From Cristatella mucedo (Eukaryota > Bryozoa > Phylactolaemata > Cristatellidae), in the NCBI GenBank assembly GCA_009760855.2, contig WPIO01000086.1:502501-566500 (forward strand): 64,000 bases of DNA, read 5' to 3'. Below the pieces are notes generated by a model, which saw nothing but the letters and a program-made list of their open reading frames with translations, was not told where the DNA came from and searched no databases. This document shows positions 40,366 to 51,453 of this stretch, in pieces; within the stretch, counting starts at the first letter, position 1, and every line of letters begins with the position of its first letter. Position numbers and translations under genes: made by a program.

Positions 40366-40943
40366 ATAAAAACAACAATAATAACATTTACATTTCGCCC
40401 TCGGAGAACTTGATCTCTTTCTAGACACTTCATATAAGCTGTAAGGAAAGCATGACAATATTGTGACGTCCCTTACCTGTCTACATTAAAACAGGCTAAA
40501 AACGCATTTATTTATCACAGCATTTAGAGGGTTCGTGTGATTCGTTCTTTATGTTCTCACACTTGCTGCCACTGCATGCTGCCACTAGCCATGCCATGAT
40601 GGCACACTAGGTAAGGCGGTTGCTTTCACGACCTCAGTCCCGAGGTTGTGGGTTCGAATCCTGCGAAGGGCGATCCTTTATCGCCACTGCAAGCGGTGGT
40701 GATAGCCGTAAAGGTTCTTCTCTTGCTATACAAAAAGAGGCTGTTTAATCAGCTAGGATTTGATTTGATGTTTGCATTCTGACCTTGTGCATGTCGCCTT
40801 TATCTATGTTCTGCTTGCTGTCATTGAGCATGCTACCGCTAACCATTCGACAATGCTTCCTTTGCAGCTTATGGAAAGTGCCTAGAAAGAGGTTAAAGTC
40901 TCAGAGACTGCTTTACAAATGTATTATTATTATTATTATTAGT
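40366..40943. mobile_element. Two L2-A 3' fragments (one minus, one plus) with a SINE-1 insertion
   Basis: 40366-40460 is a minus-sense L2-A tail (GAGAACTTGATCTCTTTCTAGACAC). From about 40465 a plus-sense L2-A 3' region runs to 40607, is broken by SINE-1, and resumes to the (ATT)n tail at 40943. Confidence 0.85.
40608..40762 (+). mobile_element. SINE-1 copy, well preserved
   Basis: GCACACTAGGTAAGGCGGTTGC head, perfect box B GGTTCGAATCC, CGATCCTTTATCGCCACTGCAAGCGG, GCCGTAAAGGTTCTTC and GAGGCTGTTTAATCAGCT. Short flanking match TGATG on both sides. Confidence 0.92.
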
Positions 40944-41039
40944 GATAACATATTTGGCAATAGAATGGATAGGCACACCGGCGGCAGATACACAGGAATC
41001 CAGCGAATATTTACAGCGAAGAACCGGTGTTTGTGTTTT

Positions 41040-41992
41040 AATTCCGACAAGTCAATGGATATCGTGATGTCAGTCGGGAGTATAAGTGCTAGGCTCTGAG
41101 AACGTAAGTTAAGGCACAGTCTCCAAATAGGTTAGCTCAAAGATCTGCTAAACCAATTGACTCAGCAGAGATGGTATGATGTCATGGTCGCATCGTCCCA
41201 GGAAGATGGTCAAACTTGCTTACTGATACTCCGCACACACACACACACAAATAAAATGCATGTGCAAATGTACTTACAGCCACCCCTAAATGTAGAACTT
41301 GGATAGCTTGCTTCAAATAAGCTGTTGATGGTCTCTCACATAACTCGAGCTTAGCATTGGTTAAGTTACAGAGGAAGTTGCACAAACTTTACCTGATCAT
41401 CGAAAGGATAAATGCACTGTACACGCAATCTCAGCAACTAGTGCAATAACAATAACTAGTCTATGCCGATGAGTGAATGATGTGATGGGAGGAGCAAAGA
41501 CGTAGGTCAGATACGCAGGCTGGTGCAAGGGCATGAAGCCACCTGAAAGCCAGACTGAGTCGATTCGATAGATCGTGCGAAGCTAGTGAAGCTCAGAAAA
41601 AGCTGCATCCTTGGGAATCTAACCAGTTGACGAGAGAGGGAGAGCAGACTGAGAGACCTGCTGACTCTCGCACCACAGCAGACGATTAGAGGCACAGGCA
41701 GGTAGAAGCATACAAAGGGAATTGCAGCAACTTAGATGCATTGTCACATACGTGTGAACTAGTTCGGCTGTCATGCTCTTATCTAAGCAGGCCCCGATTG
41801 AGGCAATGTTCTTCAACTGAAAGTAGGCCGACTTTGGACGACCAAGATTGCAGGCAATGTGCTCGTCCGATAACAAGTAGCTTAGGAATATTACTCACCA
41901 TTCGATTGCATTTCCCTTTGCAGCAAATGTAAAGCGCCTAGAAAGAGATTGAGTTCTCTGAGGGCGCTTTATCAAGTGCATTATTATTATTA
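41040..41992. mobile_element. Mixed L2-A scraps
   Basis: Diverged minus-sense pieces at about 41040-41180 and 41640-41880 (TCTAAGCAGGCCCCGATTGAGGC, CTGAAAGTAGGCCGACTTTGG), then a clean plus-sense 3' end at 41885-41992 (AAATGTAAAGCGCCTAGAAAGAGATTGAGTTCTCTGAGGGCGC). The sequence 41181-41639 is unassigned. Confidence 0.75.
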
Positions 41993-42359
41993 GGAATAGC
42001 ATAGGTCAGCCTCACAGCCATACTGCAGCTGCCGAAGTCAGGTGTTCAAATGCGAAGCAACCTCTGAAACAGCTGTCAATTGAGGGACAATACGAGCGCA
42101 AACACAATTATAGGCGTTTGCTACGCGTGTGTAAGTACCTAGAACCACCGACAGCATTGCCGACAACCAATTCCAATTGCCAATAAGCTAGACTGCTTCA
42201 GGCATGGCTTCCATACAGAAGACACGATAGAATGAGCAGCAGCAGAGATATGTGAGGGCAGTGGTTGCTTTAATGTTCATCACAGACGTAGAAAAAACCA
42301 TAGAAATTGTGCGTTCATTTTCACGTGGGCGGCATCGTTGCACAGACACGGCGCCGACA
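41993..42359. other. 3' flank of MFSD3
   Basis: Downstream sequence of MFSD3 (transcript sense); the 3' UTR must start here, but no clear polyadenylation signal was assigned. Confidence 0.4.
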
Positions 42360-42679
42360 CTAGCGTTTGTCATCCTTGGCATCCAGCGAGCCCGCCCCCA
42401 GCACAGCAGGACAGCGACGAAGGAGGGCGCAAACGAGAGTGGACAGCACGGTAAACCAGGCGAAGGTGGCAGCGTAGCCGACGGTGTCCGCTATCAGACC
42501 GTCCAGCGACACGCACACCAGCTTTCCGACGACTTCGGCCGACGCCAGGATGCTGTAGTGCGTGGCCTGCGCATCAGGTCGAGCCCTTTGTGAGCACGAC
42601 ATCATCCAGCCGAAGGTCAGCGTCGTCGTCACGCCGGCCACAAACAGTTGCACGCAAACTATGGCAACGAGGACTCCAG
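42360..42679 (-). CDS. MFSD3: MFSD3 exon 4 with stop codon
   Basis: 320 bp after acceptor GCTTGTAG; 105 residues then a stop. Contains FVAGVTTTLTFGWMM, a Cys-Ser-Gln turn and QATHYSILASAEVVGKL, the conserved last helices of MFSD3, and ends with a short charged tail (LDAKDDKR). Confidence 0.93.
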
Positions 42680-44785
42680 CTACAAGCATAGGGATCGAGG
42701 GTCATGCCGACCGGAGCATTAGCCTCGTCTTCCTAACGATTTGCTCTCAACTCGACATGTTGAGCTTCACTCGTTCAAGCAGGCATCTGTTTATTGCCCT
42801 CAAGAAACCGAGAGAAAAGAATGAAAGGTGCTACTCCCTGCTGCTGCTATATAAACAAAGCTACTGAATCAGACGAGTGTTACTTACATTTTACTTTACC
42901 AGCACATGAGAGAATGAGCAGCTGTGCAGGCACTACTTACTCCAGTAAGCACCAATGATGCATTTCCACTGAAGCAGACCTACGACCAACGCCTCCAGAA
43001 AAACTATCCCGAGTCTCACGTATGACAGAGCTGAGGACATCGTATGTGCACTCGACCTATAAGACAAGGGATGACACAGTCAGGGTGCCAGGCCTTTGAC
43101 ACACGGCTGGTGACTGTAAGACAGACACCCTGGCACGGTAAAACAGTAGAAAAAGCATTTTCACGAGGCACACGAGGTCACCACGACTGATGTGAAAAGA
43201 CATCGGCAAGCCAGATTCAAATCCTAAAAAGACTGACAAAACAGCAGGGGCTATGGCTGGCTTGCATGTCGCATGACATCACACTATAACTAGCTTGCTG
43301 TCTACTGCCAGCTATAATAATAATAATAATAATAATACATTTGATAAAGCCCCCTCAGAGAACTCAATCACTTTCTAGGCGGTTTAGCTGCCACTTGTAG
43401 TGACTGATGATGGGCACAAAAAAGACGTCAGTGCCTGCTGCTCTCAACTAGTATTAAAAAAAACACAGTGCTATTGTACGTGGTCTGCTAAATCTCATGA
43501 GCAGCTGCATTACACGTTAGTGGTAGGAAGCAGTATAACAGCCTCTCCTCATTCCTGCTCCAGCTACAGGTCTACTGCAGGCTAAGACAAGTGATTCGGG
43601 GCTGCAAAGCAGGTTGCTTCCTAGGTTATTAGCCTAGATACATAAGAAGCACAACTCAGGCACTTAATAATTACAGTTCTGCTCCTGCTGCTGTTCTGCT
43701 CAAGCGGCTGTTTATATCCCCTTGTTCGGGCTTACCAGGCAGATGAGAGAAGCCAGCCACCGACTACTGAGCCCACAAGTGTAGCTGTCGACCCAATTAC
43801 ACCCGTCCAGAAGCCGACCGACGCCTGAGAGACATTCTGGTCCACCAGAAACATGGGCAGAAGACTGAGCGCTCCGTTCTCACCTGCGGCAAGGCAGCAC
43901 GACCAGCAGCATGATTAGTGTCAAAACGCGAGCTCATCGAACTGCTCTGCCAATCGACTTGGGCACAAATGCACAGCACGGCCCAACCGCAGACGTGGTA
44001 CCCAGTTTGTATACGATGACGTAAGCCAGCATCCATCGCGTGCCGCCGACCGACAGGGCTGAACTGATGCTTGCAAATGGGTCTATCGACTGGCCCCTCT
44101 TGCTCGCGTGCCCAGCCGCCGGGTCGCCGCCGGCGATCCTCCCGTGCGCCGGCGACGCGAATGCCTCCCCGACTTGCGCTACCGTAGAGCTCACGGCAGG
44201 AAGGCTCCAGAGAGAGACAGCTGCACTGGAGGACATGTATATCGCTCCAAGGACTGCGAACACAATCTTGTGACCGGTGGCCTCGTGCAACAGCAAAAAG
44301 AAGGCCCCGCCCAGCAGTCCACCAACCTTGTAGCCAACCACCTGGGCAGTATTGCCTAGGCCGATATCTGCCGATGAAAGTAGGGATATTGCAATGGCAT
44401 CGACGGCAATGTCCTGCACGGAGGCGAACCAGTTCTGGCAGAGTAGGACCGCAGCTAAACCGAAGACGTCCGTCAGTTCGACTAGCATGGTCAACCAGCA
44501 AGCCAACGCCAGACACGCCATGCTGCCTACGAGCCACATCTTTTTTGTGCCACGCCCGTCCACGAACGGCGCCCAGAGTACCTTAAGGGTCCAAGGCAGA
44601 AACAGAAACTTGTACAATCCTATGGCTGTTAACGATCCACCAGAGCCACGTAGCACAATGGGAAGAAATTTGGCCTGTATTCCGTATGGCAGTCCCTGTA
44701 GGAAGTAGAGAAATGTGAGCGCCCCTAGCCGCTCGTTCAAGGCAGAGCCGGACGGCTTTCTGCGGACCGCAGATGGGCTAGACAT
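42360..44785 (-). CDS. MFSD3: MFSD3-type major facilitator transporter, complete, four exons
   Basis: A predicted 12-helix membrane transporter of the acetyl-CoA transporter-like branch of the major facilitator superfamily; its substrate is not established. Four exons (44785-44002, 43883-43736, 43056-42941, 42679-42360) with GT/AG borders and compatible phases give 455 codons plus stop, slightly longer than the roughly 410 residues of mammalian MFSD3. Seen in the protein: YFLQGLPYG (residues 27-35), WAPFVD (71-76), QDIAVDAIA (124-132), GNTAQVVGYK (144-153), YKLGENGALSLLP across the first intron, and in the last exon TFGWMM...QATHYSILA. These match MFSD3 position by position. Introns are short (118, 679 and 261 bp), unlike the ORP gene; intron 2 holds an L2-A tail. 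The frame shows no break, so the gene is likely functional. Confidence 0.93.
42941..43056 (-). CDS. MFSD3: MFSD3 exon 3
   Basis: 116 bp, acceptor CTTATAG, donor GTAAGT. Joined to exon 2 it completes a tryptophan codon and reads SSAHTMSSALSYVRLGIVFL, the loop and next membrane helix. Too short and split for simple ORF finding. Confidence 0.88.
43316..43388 (-). mobile_element. L2-A 3' tail in MFSD3 intron 2
   Basis: (AAT)n then TGATAAAGCCCCCTCAGAGAACTCAATCACTTTCTAGGCG; only about 70 bp, an extremely 5'-truncated insertion. Confidence 0.9.
43736..43883 (-). CDS. MFSD3: MFSD3 exon 2
   Basis: 148 bp between acceptor TTGCCGCAG and donor GTAAGC; codes GENGALSLLPMFLVDQ and a glycine-rich helix (TATLVGSVVGGWLL). 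'K-L-G-E-x-G-A-x-S-L' spans the exon 1/2 junction exactly as in MFSD3. Confidence 0.92.
44002..44785 (-). CDS. MFSD3: MFSD3 exon 1
   Basis: Carries the start codon and 261 complete codons plus one base; donor GTACCA after 44002. It covers the first half of the transporter (about six membrane helices) and a hydrophilic middle loop (residues about 210-240, SPAHGRIAGG...). The ATG at 44785 is the only in-frame start before the first helix. Confidence 0.93.
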
Positions 44786-45339
44786 AGGGTAATTGGCTGT
44801 TCCTGCTTGCCGGAACTATTGGTCTCTGACTTCCAAGGCCTGAGAAATAGCGGCAAGCGCAATCCGTTTCCTGTTAAATAGTGAATTCATAACTGCTGCA
44901 TGACTAGCAAAAAAAGAGCGAGCAGCCGAGGGACCGGAGACCACCACCGTTTGTCTTCGAGGGCGAGGCATACACACGCTCTACAAATGGATAAGCTGTA
45001 ACAAATTGTTAACATGCACTTCCGCCAACGGTGACCTCGGCCGGCTGGCTTATTGCCCAAGGCTACTGCGGTTGCTGATGTTGGGGTTCGGCGAATTACC
45101 GCAATCCACCTCAGTCCATACTATTTAGGCTAAAATCGACCGGGCATTGGCTTGCCGAGCTCAAAATTTGGGTGGATATTGTAGTACATTTTTGATTTTA
45201 TCTACCCACCAAATTTCATATCGTTGTGCTCAGGCGCACAACGAGCTGCAACGCCGGAGGCCTGTACCGCAATGCAGTTTAATTCACTTCTAATTCACTA
45301 CAAATCAGCTGCGCAAAGCTCCAAAAAAGTTTGGAATAT
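44786..45339. promoter_or_regulatory. 5' flank of MFSD3, presumed promoter
   Basis: Sequence upstream of the MFSD3 start codon, moderately GC-rich to about 45070. The promoter and 5' UTR must lie here or beyond; no specific element is recognisable. Confidence 0.35.
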
Positions 45340-45503
45340 AAAAAATAGTAGCTCATTTAACAGCCTCTTTTGCATAGCGGTGGAAGAGCCTTTACGGCTA
45401 TCACCACCGCTTGCAGCCGCAGTAAAGGATAGCCCAAAGCAGAATTCAAACCCACGACTTCGGAACCAAGTTCATGAAAAGATACCACCTTGCCTAGAGT
45501 TTC
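45340..45503 (-). mobile_element. SINE-1 copy
   Basis: Minus-sense: AACAGCCTCTTTTGCATAGCGG, AGAGCCTTTACGGCTATCACCACCGCTTGCAGC and AATTCAAACCCACGAC (box B). Confidence 0.9.
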
Positions 45504-46077
45504 ATCACCAGAAAAAACTACGCTACATAAAAAAGTACCCAGAAGCTTTTTTTGCGATTCCGCTCACGCATTCTCACAAAGTTCACTGAAGTAATACTGC
45601 AGCGTCCCGGGCCAACACTGCGATCCACGGTAATCCAGTGCATTATACAGCACAAAGAAGAAATTATGTTCGAAAACTTCCTTTTTAAATACATATGACA
45701 GTTCACTGCGACATATGCACATTGCTAAAATTCGGCCTTGTTAGATAAGGCTACCACATCTAAGTTGGTTCATGCATTTGTGACATCCCGTCTTGACTTC
45801 TGTAACTCACTGCTTGCTGGCCTACCGGCATGTGCAATCAGGCGCTTACAGCTGATGTAAAACTCTGCAGCTAGGCTTGTCTGTCGTGAGCGTCGCAGTT
45901 GCCACATCCCACAATTTATCGCTGACCTGCACTGGCTACCAGTCAAGCAACAGATCGACTTCAAAGTTTTGTCGCTCACTTTTAGGTAACTTAGTACTTT
46001 GGCAGCAGCCTATCTCTCAGATCTACTCCCTCACCAGGCCAAGCACCGCACTACCCGCTTTATGGAATCCATCAGTT

Positions 46078-46798
46078 TGTAGCCGAGTTCCAGGAGGTAA
46101 GAGGTTAATTCCCGACAAACCCCGCCTTACTCCGCTCGCCATGCCGCTGAGCGAGGGTAAGACGAACGACCCTCAGGTTAAACCTCTTTATAATAACGCA
46201 TGCGCCAACAAAAACAAGGGAACTAAACAAGTCTACGGGGAGGGTCCTAAACAAATTTCACTATAAGGGCGCAAGACGACGAAGCAAGCACGAACAAACG
46301 CGTTAGTTGGGCAGTCGGCTTCCACAGTCCTGCCGTTGTACCGACACCGAATCCAACAGTACGAGCGTTAAAGATCCGGCTAGCTGAGTAACTGCTTGGA
46401 TAGTCGGAGTCGACGTCCACCCCAGTCGAGAGCTTCCACCGAAAGACGCCAACACACGGGGGGGGGGGGTCACGAACAGGCTACATGGGGAGCGTGGAGT
46501 ATACAAGTCTCAACAACAAGCGTGCTATCCAGCTCCGCTCGGGCTTTGGGTACTCTTTACCTTCCGTGCGTGGCAGCATCGCCGGAGCACGCCTGCAACC
46601 ATCCAGGTGCATAACTCGGCCAGATCGGGAGCCTCCAACACCACGACTTACTCGGCCAACTTCTCCTACCAAAGAGCCCTGGTGACCTCACGCCACCGCA
46701 CATCCGGTCATGCCATAGGTCCGATCCCGGTCTTGCCGGCGACCCTTACCCTCATTATAGCCATCCGGTCCCAGCTAACCGAACCTAGACTGGGTACA
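46078..46798 (-). mobile_element. Solo LTR, family 1, copy 1 (721 bp)
   Basis: Ends TGTAGCC... and ...GGGTACA, flanked by AGTT at 46074-46077 and 46799-46802: a 4-bp target duplication. The whole length is the reverse complement of 54353-55079. TATAAAG on the minus strand at 46187-46193, about 110 bp before the 3' end, sets the orientation. The 4-bp duplication suits Ty3/gypsy-type elements; no internal genes remain. Confidence 0.85.
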
Positions 46799-46861
46799 AG
46801 TTTACCAATACCTCGTATACCAACCTCAAATCCTTTGGAGACCGTACATTGAGCTCGTATG

Positions 46862-48090
46862 GCGATTAAGGCCTATGAAATATGATGTCACTTAAATGCT
46901 GACGATACTCAGCTGTATTTGTCATTTAAACCGTCGGAATCTGCTGCCACAACTGTTAAACAGAATGCTTGCCTTACCGATATTTGACCCTAGATTTCAG
47001 AAATTGTCTTGAAACTAAATGACGATAAAATCGAACTGCTGCTCGTAGGACACCCTAAGCGTGTGTCCGGATTATAATTAATATAATTCATCTATATAGT
47101 GCCCCAGGAGAACATAATCTCTATTCAGGCGCTTCACATATGCCTCGGGGCTCGAGCCCACGACCTCAGTCAGACCTTGGTCGGGGCGAGCACCTTAACC
47201 GCTAGGCCAAACCAGCAAGGCGGTTAAAAGGCTTTGCTCGTCTAATAGGTGATGCTGTTGTGCAACCATCACCACGTGCTCAAAATTTAGGTGTCGTATT
47301 CGACAGCTGCCTAAATTTTAAAAGCTTCCTTCACATGACTGCTTCTACAGCTAGCCATAACGTTCGATCCCTATCCAAGATTAGGAGCTGTCTCCCAGAA
47401 TGGCTTGTAAAAAAATTTAACTAGCTTTTTAGTTCTGTCTCGGCTTGATTATTGCAATTCCCTTTTGGCTGAGCTACCAAAGAAAGGAACTAGGCCACGG
47501 CAGCTGACTACGAATATGGCTTCGAGGCTAGTCTTCTAGTCCCAGAGGTTTGAGCACGTGTCTCCTTTGCTAAAAGAGCTAGTATGGCTGCCGGTTGAGC
47601 AAAGGATACAGAACAAAGTTCTTACGCTGACCCCCACAACGCCTGCCACGGCTTGGCTCCTCCGTACCTAGCTGAACTGCTGCACCAGCTTCAGCTTCTT
47701 CGCACCCTCAGGTTCTGTATGGACAATACCTTATCCGTTTCATTCCTCCGCTTAAAGATCGTTTGCGACAGAACCTTTAGCTCCGCAGGTCCAAGACTGT
47801 GGAACTCGCTTCGACAATTCTTATGCAACGACAATTACTCACCTGCTGCCGACTTTGGCGCATCCTTTTAAGCGATCCTGAGCTGCTACTTGCTACCTCA
47901 ACTGCTCTCCTGACTCTGCTATGCTTCCCACTTTCTCTTTGTTGCGTGAGACGAAGTCGGTTGGCTACCGAATGCGTACCGAAAGCCGCGTAGGCTGTGA
48001 GTGCGTTATGCAAAACTCTCCCGAGTAACACCAACATAGTAACAGAGTAACACCCACATATGGCTTTGTGGAGTTACTGACGGTGATACC
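46862..48090 (+). mobile_element. L2-B LINE insertion in L2-A
   Basis: Begins in the RT region (GCTGACGATACTCAGCTGTATTTGTC, the YADDTQLYL codons), continues through the coding end (LAELLHQLQLLRTLRF, DRTFSSAGPRLWNSL) to the CACCCACATATGGC 3' UTR. Flanking TATG (46858-46861 and 48091-48094) fits a short target duplication. Frame broken at several points. Confidence 0.88.
47077..47224 (-). mobile_element. SINE-2 copy 5, well preserved
   Basis: TATAATTCATCTATATAGTGCCCC tail, GAGAACATAATCTCTATTCAGGCGC, GGGCTCGAGCCC box B and CACCTTAACCGCTAGGCCAAACCAG head, inside the L2-B copy between GGATT and TAAAAGGC of the LINE. Confidence 0.92.
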
Positions 48091-48509
48091 TATGCTCCCA
48101 AAGCCTGGAACTCACTCCCGACTTGCGTCACAACATCCCCTGACTTGACCACATTTAAAAAGAACTTGATTCATATCTATTTAGTCAGTGTTTAGTGGGT
48201 CCTTGTGATTCGTCCTCGATGTGCTTATGCGTGCTGCCACTGTGCATGCTGCCACTAACCACATTTGCATGCTGACCCTGTGCATGTCACCCCTAACCAC
48301 GTTATTCAAGTTGTTTATCAAGCATGATATTATTCACCATTCAATCGCATTTCCTTTTGTAGCAAACATAAAGCGCCTAGTAAGAGATTGAGTTCCTTGA
48401 GGACGCTTTATCAAGTGCATTATTATTATTAGTAGTAACACCAAAGATGTTTCACTGTCAATTTTTTCTCATGCAATTCATTACTCGCAGGTCTTCGGCC
48501 TGTGCAAGC

Positions 48510-48668
48510 ACAAGCTAACAGTGGGTGCATAACTCCAACAAAATCTTGAACGCTATACACCATTTGATTTCTGTAACTTAATGCTTGCTCGTCTACCGGC
48601 TTGTGCAATCAGGCGCTTACAAGTGTTGCAAAACTCGGCATCAAGACTTGTCTATTGTGGGCATCGCA
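48510..48668 (+). mobile_element. L2-A scrap at left edge of virus-like element
   Basis: TGCTTGCTCGTCTACCGGCTTGTGCAATCAGGCGCTTACA and ACTTGTCTATTGTGGGCATCGCA are L2-A codons; homology stops at 48668, where the virus-like sequence begins. Confidence 0.8.
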
Positions 48669-48684
48669 AATGACTTGAAGCAAC

Positions 48685-51452
48685 ATCTCGATACAAAATA
48701 TGCAGGAATAAAGGATTCTATCCTTTCTCTTTCGATTGGCCATTAAAAGTCTTTGATAAAAAATGGCTTGGCAAGCTATTAAACGTAAGCATAAATGTCT
48801 TTGAGTATCATGAAAAAGTCTGGTCCCGCATTACTAAAATTAACTAAGTTGAAGAAAGAAATCCCAGGAAGACATGCCAATCTTCTTCTTTTCAAACACA
48901 AAAAATTGAGCATAACATTTTGATCACCAAGTTCAATGCATGCTGCCGTACATCTGAATGCGGAGGTTCGTTGTTTTATTGTCATCGCTGCCAAGATAGA
49001 GTTGTCTCTCAAAAAGCATTAAATTTGCACCAAGCAGTTTGCAATGAACCCAATGGTCAACCAAAAACTTACCAAATGCCTAAAAAACCACACTTAAGTT
49101 TAACGACTTTCCAAGATTTATCTCATCACCACATATTTGTTATGCAGACTTTGAGAGTTTGTTTTTTAAAACGTGTCATACTTGCTTTGAAGGATTGTGC
49201 AGTTTTTATGGTGGATCTTTAGGAGAAGTGAAAACACATGAAAACAAGAAGAAATATAAAAAATGCTATGTTAAACGATTCTTTAACAAGAACCGAGTAT
49301 ACAAATGATACTCCAGATACTTTGCAAGTGACCTGCGGAGGTGCATATGTAATTGTTAATTGGCGAGGGGAAGTCGTTGATACATATTTAAATAGATCTC
49401 CAGATTGTTTTGCATTGATGTTGAAATCACTGTTTAACCAAAAAAAAGAACTTGAACAAAGTCTTCTCAGATTGGACAAAATATGGAAGGGGAAAAAAGA
49501 TCTAACAGATGAAGAAAAAATCTTTTAAAACAAGTCAATGAATGTTGGATGTGTTCCTCAGAATTTATTAGTGATGAAGATCCAAAAGTCTTTGACCCTT
49601 GTCACTTTACTGGCGAACTCAGAGGTATCGCACATAGGACCTGTAATGTTGCCGCCCGCTTTTTAGTTGACAACTGGAAAATGTCAATGTTCTTCCACAA
49701 ATTCAAAGGCTATGATTCACATTTGACTGTGAGGCTCTATCAATATTTGATGTCCTGGCAAAACCAATTGCTCTAGCAATGTAGAAGTATATGATGCTTG
49801 CTGTAGATAAACTAGAATTTAAGGACACATAACTTTATGTCATCTCCTCTTGCAGACATTGTTGCTTCCCTATCTTCTAATTTCTCTAATTTCAAGATAA
49901 CAGAGACAGTCTTCTCAAAGAAGTATCCCACTATTCCTACAAAAGAAATGTTTCCATTGCTTCTTAGGAAAGGTGTTTATCCTCATGAATAAATGGATTC
50001 CATCTCTCGCTTTGAAGAAACACAATTACTCTAAATTGACACCTTTCGTTAATCTCTAGATGTCTGGGAAGCTGTAAAATAATAGTTATTAATTTGCAAA
50101 GGAAATAATGCAAAATTTTTACTTGAAGAATCTAGGAGTATATCATGACCACTATCTATTAGCAGATGTAACGCAACTTTCAGATCGTTTCGAGAGTTTT
50201 AGGAATCGGCTGGGCACTCTGTTTTTCTTGGATCCCACAAACTATTGGTCCAATCAGCATTATGCATGGTCTCGTGCCATGTGTAAGACTGGTGCTCAAT
50301 TGAACTTACTGGGAGAGGGAGATGCAAATATTTATCATGACTTCAGAAGATCAATCTGAGGATGAATTTCTTGGTAAGCAAGAGATATACGTGCGCAAAT
50401 AATATAGGCGTTCCTGGTCACGACCCATCCAAGCCAATAACGCACGTTATGTACTGGGATGCTTGCAGTCTCTATCCTACTGTGATGCAGTGAAGTTTTC
50501 CAACCTGCGACATCAAAGAGGATTTAGTTTCCAACTGGACTCCTGAAAGATTTATCAACTAGCCAGCGGATGCACCCAAGGAATTTTCATGGAAGTGGAT
50601 ATTGTCTATCCCGATAACTTATACGATCTACATACTGACTATCATTTGTGTGCCGCTGTAAGAATGATTGAGATAAATGAGTACTCTGCTTACAAGAAAG
50701 CTTTCGATACTGGAGCCATTGCTACACCAAAATTGATATGTGATTTCAAATAGAAGTATACATTTCTTGGCCACTATAGGTACTTGCAGTTCGTAGCCAA
50801 ATACGGCCTTCGAATAACTAAGCTTCACAGAGTAATAACATTGTATTAGAAACCGTGGTCGAAATCTTTCCTACACGTTTGTGCAGAAAAGAAGATTTTC
50901 TATGAACGCGTGAAAGATAAATTTTCTAGAGGACTTTACAAAACTTTCATGTGCCAGATCTTCGGCAAGACGTGTGAAGACGTTGAGAGACGTGTTAATG
51001 TTAGAATTGTAAACTCAGGAGCAGCAAATGGTGAGAAGATGTACCACAAGTTGATGAAGAATCCTTGTATTAAACCATTTCACTGCTTTGACAAAACTCT
51101 TGCTGCATTCGAACAAGGCAAAAAAGTAGCGAAGCTAAACAAGCCTTTGTTCATTGACTCAGCTGTTCTTGATTTATCAAAACTCCACATGGAAACGTTC
51201 GATTATGACGTTTTAATTCCAGAGTTTGGCAACAAAGTTTTGCTACTATACACAGATACAGACTATGTTGTTGTAGTAATAGAAAGCGAACAGATTCATA
51301 AAAACTGCGAAGATACTAAACACGGGTTCAACAAAGTAGCTTTTAGCAAATTCAAGGATGAAACAGAAGGATCTGCGATAGAAGATATGTTCGCATTGAG
51401 ATCAAAGTTGTATTCAGTCAAAGTTGTTAAGCAGCCTTATCTAATCAAATAA
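48685..51452 (+). pseudogene. Protein-primed family B DNA polymerase, broken
   Basis: Replicative polymerase of the viral/organellar type. Pieces in three frames follow the family order: INVFEYHEK, a Cys-rich C-x(2)-C segment with H-x(4)-C (about 48990-49050), the exonuclease YADFESLF (about 49145, shifted frame), FDPCHFTGELRG and HRTCN with FFHKFKGYDSH (about 49600-49730), YLKNLGVYHDHYLLADV, AWSRAMCKTGAQL and DANIYHDFRR (about 50110-50355), motif A as DACSLYP (about 50465), then the long frame 50910-51452 with IFGKTCEDV, SAVLDLSKLHM and the catalytic-motif equivalent YTDTDYV at about 51255. The last is normally followed by serine, here tyrosine. Stops and shifts occur throughout. The gene is cut at its C-terminus by an L2-A insertion at 51453. 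Confidence 0.88.
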
Positions 51453-51453
51453 T

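Larger units (their letters stand above)
45725..48433 (+). mobile_element. L2-A LINE copy carrying three nested insertions
   Basis: L2-A segments at 45725-46077, 46799-46861 and 48091-48433 join in the LINE's own order: C-terminal codons, the CTTTGGAGACCGTACATT stretch, the TATGCTCCCAAAGCCTGG stretch, then the 3' UTR and (ATT)n tail. Gaps are filled by a solo LTR and by an L2-B copy that itself holds a SINE-2. Confidence 0.9.

Noticed and set aside
40608-40762. A functional tRNA gene (box B GGTTCGAATCC)
   Set aside because: The unit recurs many times with a non-tRNA body and target duplications, and no cloverleaf can be closed; it is a SINE.
43797-44537. 246-codon minus-strand frame overlapping MFSD3
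   Set aside because: It is another frame of MFSD3 exon 1 and reads across intron 1; the MFSD3 frame has clear family matches and splice sites.
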